A DNA stretch of 36,446 nt from Apopatocola sp963628785 (GTDB taxonomy: Bacteria > Bacillota > Clostridia > Oscillospirales > Oscillospiraceae): assembly GCA_963628785.1 (NCBI GenBank), contig CAVGGQ010000010.1:1-36446 (forward strand). The letters run 5' to 3'. Below, piece by piece: positions 30,274-36,446 of the stretch (positions are counted from its first letter, which is position 1; each line of letters starts with the position of its first letter). The notes under the pieces are model-generated. The model was not told where the DNA came from, did not search any database, and saw nothing but the letters and a program-made list of their open reading frames with translations. A program made the position numbers and the translations under genes.

Positions 30274-31389
30274 TTGCCAAAACGCGCAAATCGAATCCTT
30301 ATATGGCTGTTCTGCCTCTTCATCGGCGGATTTTTCCTGATGGACTTGTTTCTGCCTGACAAGAGCTTTTCCGAAATGGAAAACCGCTCGCTGCAGACGC
30401 TGCCGAAATTCACCTTATCTTCCCTGTTCGGCGGCACATATGCCACGCGCTTTGAATCCTACTGCAGCGATCAGTTCGCGCTGCGCGACAATTGGATCGA
30501 GCTGAAAGCGAAAATCGAGCTACTGCAGGGGAAATCGCAGAACAAAGGCGTATTTCTCTGCGAAAACGACCGCCTCATCGAGCCGTATGAAGCGCCTGCA
30601 TCGGAACAGGTCACCAAGGCGAGCACTGTATTTAACGCACTGGGCGATGCCGACATTCCCGTAACTCTCGCGATCATCCCGACTTCGTCGGAGATCTACG
30701 CCGAGCTTCTGCCAAACGGTGCAGAAAACGACAGCCAGTCGGCTGTCATTCAAAGCGTTTATGATTTGTCTGAGCTGCAGACCGTCGACTTGCTCTCGTG
30801 CCTTTCCGAGCATTCCGGCGAGGACATCTACTACCGCACTGATCATCACTGGACAACGCTCGGCGCATGGTATGCCGCCAATGCGCTGCGGACGGCCTGG
30901 GGGCTGTCCGAAATCTCCGAAGATATGCTGACGCCGAGAACGATCAGCGAAGAGTTCTGCGGTACGCTCTATTCCTCGTCCGGTTTCTTCTGGGTAACGC
31001 CTGACACAATGCAGACGCTTACCGATGTGCCGGAGTCCACCTGTGTACACCGCTACGAAACGAACGGCACGGAAGAGATGCTGCCGGTGTATAACTACGA
31101 GAAGCTTAAGATCAAAGATAAATACTCATTCTTCCTTGGAGGGAACATTCCGCTCGCCGTTGTCGATACCGGAACAGAGAATTCCGCTTCCCTGCTGATT
31201 CTCCGCGACTCCTATTCCGATTCCCTCGTCCCCTTCCTCATGGACTCCTTCTCCGAGGTCCATCTTCTCGACCTTCGCTACTATACCGGCTCCGTCCGTG
31301 ATTATATTGATGAGCAAAACATCGGCCGCGTCCTCATCCTCTTCGGCGCGGATAACTTCTATACCGATACCAGCACAAGAATTTACTGA
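30274..31389 (+). CDS. DHHW family protein (AlgJ/AlgX-like acyltransfer partner)
   Basis: A 371-residue protein with an N-terminal signal anchor (about 5-25) and an extracytoplasmic SGNH/AlgX-like domain. The signature YYRTDHHWTTLGAWYA is at about 187-202, with LILRDSYSDSLVPF holding the serine of the catalytic set (about 307-320). Such proteins complete O-acetylation of extracellular polysaccharide with an MBOAT partner. The start is TTG 30274, preceded by AAAGGAGG at 8 nt. It forms an operon with the MBOAT gene and ends at a strong bidirectional terminator. Confidence 0.9.
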   Translation: MPKRANRILIWLFCLFIGGFFLMDLFLPDKSFSEMENRSLQTLPKFTLSSLFGGTYATRFESYCSDQFALRDNWIELKAKIELLQGKSQNKGVFLCENDRLIEPYEAPASEQVTKASTVFNALGDADIPVTLAIIPTSSEIYAELLPNGAENDSQSAVIQSVYDLSELQTVDLLSCLSEHSGEDIYYRTDHHWTTLGAWYAANALRTAWGLSEISEDMLTPRTISEEFCGTLYSSSGFFWVTPDTMQTLTDVPESTCVHRYETNGTEEMLPVYNYEKLKIKDKYSFFLGGNIPLAVVDTGTENSASLLILRDSYSDSLVPFLMDSFSEVHLLDLRYYTGSVRDYIDEQNIGRVLILFGADNFYTDTSTRIY

Positions 31390-31404
31390 GGCTCATAGGA
31401 AAAA

Positions 31405-31445
31405 GAAGCACCGACCGAAAATTGCTTCGCGGTCGGTGCTTTTCT
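31405..31445. terminator. Bidirectional terminator
   Basis: An 11-bp stem AGCACCGACCG / CGGTCGGTGCT, followed by TTTTCT on the plus strand and CTTCTTTTTCC on the minus strand. It serves the DHHW gene and the convergent P-type ATPase gene. Confidence 0.9.
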
Positions 31446-31456
31446 ATTGCATAAAA

Positions 31457-33370
31457 TCATTTCATGTTCCAGATACGGGATGAGAAGAGAATGCCGGCGA
31501 CGCCGATAACGACATCAATGAGGGCGTCGAACCATAGCTGATAGGCTACGCCGAGCAGAGCGAGGACAAAGAGAATCAGCTTAACGACCAGGATAACAAG
31601 CATTGCCTGCCGCACCAGAGTATGCGTGGCTTTTGCCGCATCAATGGCTCCGGCAATTGGCGAGGCCGTATTGTCCATAATGACAGCATTTCCGGTCTGC
31701 ATAGACTCTTCGGAAGCAAGGCCGTTCACGGTAACGCCTATGTCGGCCGCGCTGAAGCAGGCGGTATCACCGCCGCTCTCTCCAATATAGAGGACACTAT
31801 TTGCAGGGAATCGTTCTTTGATCTCCTGAATCTTCTCGAGGCGCTCCATCGGCATGCATTCGGCATAGAACTCGCCGACGCCGACGGCAGCTGCTGCGGC
31901 ACGAGTCTTTTCGGGCGTATCGGAGGAGAACATAATGCACTCGCATCCGGCACCGGATACGGCATTGAAAGAGCCGCGAGCATCATCCCGGATGATGTCA
32001 GAAAGGTATATACAGCCGGCATACATGTTATTGAGAGCAATAAACACCGTGGCACTCTCGCCGACGGGATCTGTAACTTCGACATCGAATTGTTCCATAT
32101 ATTCCATTGAGCCGATGCGGATCTCGATTCCTTCGATTTTAGCCGAGATACCGTTTTCCTCTTCGGTGAATTCTTCCACCAGCGACCTGTCAACGGTCTG
32201 TCCGTAGGCTTTGGCAATGGAGAGTGCTACGGGTGTCTGCGACCCGGCTTCGGCATGTGCCGCGACTTTCAAAAGTACGGCAGGATCCAGACGCTCGGAC
32301 TTGACGGACGATACACGGTAAAGGCCCGTGGAGAGCATCTCGTCCTTATCGAATACCGCAGCTCCTGCGCGGGACAGGCCGTCGAGGACATAGGCGTCTT
32401 TTACAACAACACCGCTATGCATTGCGCGGAAAAGTCCGGAGAGGTAAATGATCGGAAGCGGCGCAAGGAAGGCCGTCGGGCAGGCGATGATCAGCAGCAC
32501 AAGCGCACGATGGATGGCTTCCTCGGTAGGTGCAGTGGAGAATATCAGAAGCAGCAGTGCGATCAGAACACTCGCGCCGATGGCAAACGGCGCATAAACG
32601 CGCGAATAGCGGTCAGCGGTATCGGTCTCCGGTCCGTACACGGCCTCCGGATCCGAAACAGTCGTTATAGCAGAAGCAAATACCGATTTCGAAGCCGGAG
32701 CGAGCACCGTGCAGCGGACGGCGGCGCTCATGTTTACGGCACCTGCATGGATCTTCTGCCCCACTGTGAGCTCACGACGGGAGCTGTGCCCGAAAATCGG
32801 CGCATAATCGATCGTTGCGGAGCCTTCGAGAATCTCGAGCTCGGCCGGAGCGCTCTGTCCGCGCTCGAGCAGAAGAATGTCGCCCATTTGCACATCTTCC
32901 GGTGGGACGGCGGCATTTTCCTCGCCCCGCAGCACCGTGACGTTTTCCACATAAGGATCAACGCGATCACGCAGTCCCGCTTTCATGAGAGCAGAGGCGT
33001 AGGCGTGAAGAATGCAGCCGGCCTGATAGATGAGCATTACGGCCGCTCCTTCGTATCCCTCGTTGATGGTGAAGGCCAGTATGGCCACAACCGACATTAG
33101 GAGTTCCTCGCCGAGAGAATGCTCTTTAATGAGACGAACACAGGCGCGGTAAAGGACTTCAAATCCGCTGAGCAAAACGCTGATAAGCAGCAAGGCCAAA
33201 GAGATACCGTCGCCGAGCCGGAGAAGTAATCCGAGCAAGAGCAAAACAGCGGCAGCGCCCAGCCGGACAAAGAGAAGCTTTTCCACTCCGTACCATGTGG
33301 CCCCGCTGAAAAACGACTGTCCTTCTCCCCTGTTTTCTTTGTGCGTGTTCTTTTTGATGATCTCTTTCAT
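31457..33370 (-). CDS. Degenerate P1B-type ATPase (probable pseudo-enzyme)
   Basis: A 637-residue protein with the full P1B-type ATPase layout and about 8 membrane helices, but all the hallmark motifs are changed. DKTGTLT reads DKDEMLS (about residue 340), the CPC metal site reads CPTAF (about 295), TGES reads FGHSS (about 195), the SxHP motif reads SQTP (about 377), TGD reads SSD (about 481), and GDGxND reads GESGGD (about 527). Only the phosphorylatable Asp survives. The frame is otherwise intact and has a promoter and ribosome site, so it seems selected. Metal pumping looks unlikely; a regulatory, chaperone or binding role is inference. ATG 33370 (GGAG at 8 nt) is preferred to TTG 33400. 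No N-terminal metal-binding CxxC domain. Confidence 0.82.
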   Translation of the reverse strand: MKEIIKKNTHKENRGEGQSFFSGATWYGVEKLLFVRLGAAAVLLLLGLLLRLGDGISLALLLISVLLSGFEVLYRACVRLIKEHSLGEELLMSVVAILAFTINEGYEGAAVMLIYQAGCILHAYASALMKAGLRDRVDPYVENVTVLRGEENAAVPPEDVQMGDILLLERGQSAPAELEILEGSATIDYAPIFGHSSRRELTVGQKIHAGAVNMSAAVRCTVLAPASKSVFASAITTVSDPEAVYGPETDTADRYSRVYAPFAIGASVLIALLLLIFSTAPTEEAIHRALVLLIIACPTAFLAPLPIIYLSGLFRAMHSGVVVKDAYVLDGLSRAGAAVFDKDEMLSTGLYRVSSVKSERLDPAVLLKVAAHAEAGSQTPVALSIAKAYGQTVDRSLVEEFTEEENGISAKIEGIEIRIGSMEYMEQFDVEVTDPVGESATVFIALNNMYAGCIYLSDIIRDDARGSFNAVSGAGCECIMFSSDTPEKTRAAAAAVGVGEFYAECMPMERLEKIQEIKERFPANSVLYIGESGGDTACFSAADIGVTVNGLASEESMQTGNAVIMDNTASPIAGAIDAAKATHTLVRQAMLVILVVKLILFVLALLGVAYQLWFDALIDVVIGVAGILFSSRIWNMK

Positions 33371-33446
33371 AACTTCCACTCCGCTCTGTATGTATCCCAA
33401 GGAATCGCATGGTTCATCTTTGCGTTCCGAATTTTCACTTTACATA

Positions 33447-33474
33447 ATTATAACATCAACATTAAAAAAAGCAA
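33447..33474 (-). promoter_or_regulatory. Promoter of the degenerate ATPase gene
   Basis: Minus strand TTGCTT (33469-33474), 16-nt spacer, TATAAT (33447-33452). Confidence 0.7.
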
Positions 33475-33502
33475 CTGCGATTTTATGTTTTTTAGAAAAA
33501 CA

Positions 33503-33531
33503 TTGCCGAAAAGAATGTGGTGCGCTATAAT
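33503..33531 (+). promoter_or_regulatory. Promoter of the YbaK/ProX gene
   Basis: TTGCCG (33503-33508), 17-nt spacer, TATAAT (33526-33531). Divergent from the ATPase promoter 30 bp away. Confidence 0.75.
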
Positions 33532-33562
33532 GCATTGAAAAGATTTTTTCGGAGGTATTCTC

Positions 33563-34051
33563 ATGGCAACATACGCGAACCAGGAGATTTATTCGCTGCT
33601 GGAAGAAAAAGGCATTTCTCATAAAATCGTTGAACACGAAGCGGTGTTCACTATGGAAGCCATGGAGCAGGCGGGCATCAATCAATTCGGCTGCATCTGC
33701 AAAAATCTCTTTCTGCGTGATGCCAAGGGAAGACAGCACTTTCTCGTCAGCGTGCCCGATGAGCAACGCGTGGATCTGAAGGCGCTCGGCGAGCAGCTCG
33801 GCACGTCCAAGCTCAGCTTTGCCTCGGCGGAGCGGCTCGAAAAATATTTGGGACTGACGCAGGGAAGCGTGTCGCCGTTCGGTATCCTGAACGATGAAAG
33901 CCGGTCTGTTATTTTCGTCGCGGCTCACGCATTCGAATCGGAGGGCGTCATCGGAATTCACCCCAATGACAACACCGCGACGGTTTTCCTTTCCTTTGCA
34001 GACGTGAAAGCCTTGATCGAAGAGCACGGAAATAAAGTGGTCATGATCTGA
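33563..34051 (+). CDS. YbaK/ProX-type aminoacyl-tRNA deacylase
   Basis: A 162-residue stand-alone editing domain related to the prolyl-tRNA synthetase insertion (PrdX/ProX). The N-terminus has YSLLEEKGISHKIVEHEAVF, CKNLFLRD holds the conserved lysine (about 47), and the final third has GSVSPFGILNDESRSVIF and IGIHPNDNTATVFLS. Relatives hydrolyse mischarged Ala-tRNA(Pro) to protect translation fidelity. CGGAGG is 9 nt before the ATG. Monocistronic by its own promoter; the next promoter begins 8 bp after the stop. Specificity is inferred from the family. Confidence 0.88.
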   Translation: MATYANQEIYSLLEEKGISHKIVEHEAVFTMEAMEQAGINQFGCICKNLFLRDAKGRQHFLVSVPDEQRVDLKALGEQLGTSKLSFASAERLEKYLGLTQGSVSPFGILNDESRSVIFVAAHAFESEGVIGIHPNDNTATVFLSFADVKALIEEHGNKVVMI

Positions 34052-34058
34052 GCCGTAT

Positions 34059-34087
34059 TTGACAGGTCAATACCTTAATGATATAAT
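34059..34087 (+). promoter_or_regulatory. Consensus promoter of the MFS pseudogene
   Basis: TTGACA (34059-34064), 17-nt spacer, TATAAT (34082-34087): both hexamers are perfect. The strongest promoter in the window drives a broken gene. Confidence 0.85.
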
Positions 34088-34128
34088 CTTATCCGTACAT
34101 ATATATGGGGAGATCGGAGGAAATTGTT

Positions 34129-35407
34129 ATGAATGCAGACAGAAAAATTCATCCCGCATGGAAAATGCTGGTGGGGTGCTGTCTGCTGCAGGGCGGATCC
34201 CTCGGCGTGATCCACAACTGCCGAGGAATTTTTTATGACCCGGTAATCGAAAGTCTCGATTTCGGAATGGGTGCATTCTCTTTCTAGGTTCTTTTTTTCG
34301 GAGTATGTTCCTGTTTGGTGCTGCCGTTTGTTGGGAAGTTCTTTCAGCGCGTTGATTCACGCACACTGCTCGGCAGTGCATCGGTAGTCTTTTCCGTTAC
34401 CGTCTTTGTTATGGGCTTTTTCCACACGCTGCCAGCCTTTTATATTGCCGGAGCTTTGCAGGGATTTGCCGGTGCCTTTCTCATGTTTTACCCGGCTCCG
34501 TATATTCTCGGCAAATGGTTCAAAAAGGAAAGCGGGCTTGCAGTCGGCATCTCTGCGGCTTTTGCCGGACTGATGGGGGTCATATTCAATCCCATCGGCA
34601 ATGCCTTGATCGAGCGATACGGATGGCGAACGGGCTTTTTCACATTCGGTATTATATCCCTCGCGATGATGCTCCCCGTTTCCGTATTTTTTTCTTCGGC
34701 GATCGCCCGAAGAAGCCGGCTGCCGCCCTTACGGTGAGGAAGAAGCGGGGAGTGTGAACGAACATGCCGAAGCTCTGACCTGAGTTCCCGCTTCCCGAGC
34801 CAAGCATGAGAGCGCGTTCTGGCTGCTGATTCTGGCGGGGCTGCTCACGGCCTTTACCTGTTCCTACTACTCGCATCTTACGCCGCTCGGTATTTATTTC
34901 GGCTACGGATCGGCGATGGGCGCACTGCTCGGTTCCGGTTCCATGGCGGGAAATGTCTTCAGCAAGCTGCTGCTCGGTCATGTTTACGACCGCTTCGGGT
35001 TGAAAAAGTCACTCACCGCTGGTACAGTCGTTACTGCGTTGGGATTTATCCTTTTGCTTTTCGATTCTTTTCCCGTTCGTCTTATCGGCTCGTTTCTGTA
35101 CGGCTTCTGTATGGCTATGAGCGCTGTTATGGTCGCCATAACCATTCGCGACGTGTACGGTAACCGGGATTATGCGGAGCTTCTCTCATACGGCTCCATG
35201 GTATCAACGCTTGGTACATCGGTCAACACCGTTATTATCGGTTATATGGTAGACGGCTTCGGCAAGCAGCGCGGATATATTATCAGCCTATGGTACGGTC
35301 TGGCCATTACGCTCGCGATGGGCTTGCTGTTTATCATTTCCATCCGGCGCGGTCGGATAATCGCCGCGGAGTATACGCATGATCCCGCCGTCAATTCGAA
35401 GGCTTAA
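34129..35407 (+). pseudogene. MFS transporter pseudogene (OFA-like)
   Basis: An MFS transporter with about 12 helices read in three pieces. ATG 34129 has GGAGG at 8 nt. The first frame stops at TAG 34285-34287 after GMGAFSF but continues in the same frame with VLFFGVCSCLVLPFVGKFF. A second break is a frameshift, most likely in the T7 run 34687-34693, after which frame 2 gives SPEEAGCRPYGEEEAGS, a plausible central loop. A TGA at 34781-34783 interrupts that frame. The C-terminal half (GHVDYRF-type motif GHVYDRFGLKK, then DGFGKQRGYII) is intact to 35407. Substrate unknown, possibly an organic acid as in the OFA group. Three lesions make sequencing error alone unlikely. Confidence 0.85.
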
Positions 35408-35437
35408 TTACATATTTACGGAAGGATTGCTTTTCCT

Positions 35438-36310
35438 ATGAAACCTGATACTTTGCATCAGCAGACGATACGCGATATTACGGAGAAACTTGTGGCCGTC
35501 GGCGATGAGACAAGTACGCTTGAAAACTGCCCCGGCATGAAAGAGCGCGTCACGCGACTCATTGCACTCCTGCGCAGCGCCATGTATCCGCATATTTTCG
35601 GCACATCCTCCCGACGCGGGAGCGCCGCCTCGTCCATTGCCGTGAGCTATAATCTGCAGAGCGCCGCCGAACTTCTTGAGCAGGTCCTGCAGACGCTTCA
35701 GCCGGTGCGCAGTGACGAGGAGATCTATGCTTCTGTTCTGGAGTTTCTTGAGCAGATCCCGGACATCAAGGCGTGCCTGGAAACCGATATTCGGGCTGCC
35801 TACGATGGTGATCCTGCCGCAATGAGCTGCAACGAGATCATGCTCGCATACCCGGCCTTTGAGGCCATCAGCATTTACCGCATGGCGCACTGTCTCTACT
35901 GCATGCACATTCCCATGCTGCCGCGGATGATGACCGAGTATGCCCACCAGCTTACCGGCATCGACATTCACCCCGGCGCGACTATCGGACGGTATTTCTT
36001 CATTGACCACGGCACCGGCGTCGTTATAGGCGAAACAACGACCATCGGCGAGCATGTGAAGCTCTATCAGGGCGTCACGCTCGGCGCGAAGAGCTTTGAG
36101 CTCGATGAAAGCGGCAACCCGGTCAAGGGCATCAAGCGTCACCCGGATATCGGAAACCATGTGATCGTCTACTCCGGTGCCACCATTCTCGGCGGCAATA
36201 CGCACATCGGTGACAACTGCGTCATCGGCGGCAACGTATGGCTCACCCATTCCGTAGAACCCGGCCGCACCGTCCTAGCCGCCGAAGAGCGCCGCACGAA
36301 GATAGTGTAA
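35438..36310 (+). CDS. cysE: Serine O-acetyltransferase EpsC (CysE family)
   Basis: A 290-residue enzyme that makes O-acetylserine from serine and acetyl-CoA, the first step of cysteine synthesis. The helical N-terminal domain (to about 150) is of the EpsC kind. The left-handed beta-helix follows: GIDIHPGATIGRYFFIDHGT (about 175-194) with the catalytic His-Asp, then VVIGETTTIGEHVKLYQGVT, HPDIGNHVIVYSGATILGG and IGDNCVIGGNVWL. AAGGA is 11 nt from the ATG. No cysK is adjacent. It is read from the same strand as the MFS remnant, 30 bp upstream, and may rely on its promoter. Confidence 0.94.
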   Translation: MKPDTLHQQTIRDITEKLVAVGDETSTLENCPGMKERVTRLIALLRSAMYPHIFGTSSRRGSAASSIAVSYNLQSAAELLEQVLQTLQPVRSDEEIYASVLEFLEQIPDIKACLETDIRAAYDGDPAAMSCNEIMLAYPAFEAISIYRMAHCLYCMHIPMLPRMMTEYAHQLTGIDIHPGATIGRYFFIDHGTGVVIGETTTIGEHVKLYQGVTLGAKSFELDESGNPVKGIKRHPDIGNHVIVYSGATILGGNTHIGDNCVIGGNVWLTHSVEPGRTVLAAEERRTKIV

Positions 36311-36351
36311 ACAGCCTTTTTCTCCTCCATCTTTGCATATTGACGTCAACC

Positions 36352-36385
36352 GCCCCGATTTACCGCTGAAGCGGTAAATCGGGGC
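36352..36385 (+). terminator. Long perfect hairpin after cysE
   Basis: A perfect 15-bp stem GCCCCGATTTACCGC / GCGGTAAATCGGGGC with a TGAA loop. No T-run follows, so it may be a weak terminator, or a repeat or mobile-element boundary. A 10-bp palindrome TTGACGTCAA (36340-36349) stands directly before it. Confidence 0.5.
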
Positions 36386-36390
36386 AGTCC

Positions 36391-36446
36391 GTTTAGGGAA
36401 CCTCTGATTTAATCGGAACATTGAAAAAAGTTCTGAGTATGGTATA
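36391..36446. other. Edge sequence, possible start of a mobile element
   Basis: TTTAGGGAACCTCTGATTTA and the following AT-rich stretch resemble, from memory, terminal sequences of some transposons. No transposase codons are inside the window, so this cannot be confirmed. Confidence 0.15.

Noticed and set aside
1..36446. CRISPR arrays, rRNA genes, complete insertion sequences or prophage
   Set aside because: No spaced direct repeats, rRNA-like sequence, transposase motifs or phage structural genes were seen. The tyrosine recombinase is Xer-like and has no phage neighbours.

Overview
The window looks like a chromosomal segment of a Gram-positive, anaerobic, probably spore-forming member of the Clostridia. 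A gut Oscillospirales-type organism is my inference from the gene families and the fairly high GC content. Supporting signs are: TIGR03960/TIGR03936 radical SAM pair, TrmK plus Nif3-like pair, a SigH-like sigma factor, an EpsC-type serine acetyltransferase, a [FeFe]-hydrogenase-like regulatory cluster, AGGAGG-type ribosome sites, and many promoters with a 17-bp spacer between TTGnnn and TATAAT-like boxes. No outer-membrane or LPS genes are present.

Layout. 1-2850 (minus strand): two-gene radical SAM operon, then a tRNA-Leu(GAG) with its own promoter and terminator. 2840-4370: promoter, a short leader with a peptide ORF and intrinsic terminator, then a MATE exporter; a 26-codon membrane peptide converges on it. 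4570-7940: O-antigen-ligase-like membrane protein and a two-subunit aconitase X. 7940-8930: AT-rich insert with a membrane-anchored HNH protein broken by a -1 frameshift. 8927-13200 (minus): DRTGG protein, anti-sigma-like ATPase, [FeFe]-hydrogenase-like Fe-S protein, PHP phosphoesterase and a CLC channel/antiporter. 13273-19623 (plus): a Tet(M)-like ribosomal GTPase fused to a YacP/Rae1-type NYN nuclease, polysaccharide deacetylase, TRIC-type channel, YqeC and iron alcohol dehydrogenase. 19626-21833: ruvCAB. 21879-24744: SigH-like factor, zinc-ribbon protein, DUF1858 protein, TrmK, Nif3-like protein. 24845-27633: PLP aminotransferase and RadA. 27768-31445: tyrosine recombinase, MBOAT acyltransferase and DHHW protein. 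31457-33474 (minus): a full-length P-type ATPase with every catalytic motif altered. 33503-36446: YbaK/ProX deacylase, an MFS pseudogene behind a consensus promoter, EpsC/CysE, and a long hairpin near the edge.

Most genes are housekeeping (recombination, RNA modification, cysteine synthesis). The points most worth following are the GTPase-NYN nuclease fusion, the degenerate P-type ATPase, the MATE leader that looks like a ribosome-stalling attenuator, the hydrogenase-like sensor cluster with palindromes at its promoter, the frameshifted HNH gene and the tiny membrane peptide.
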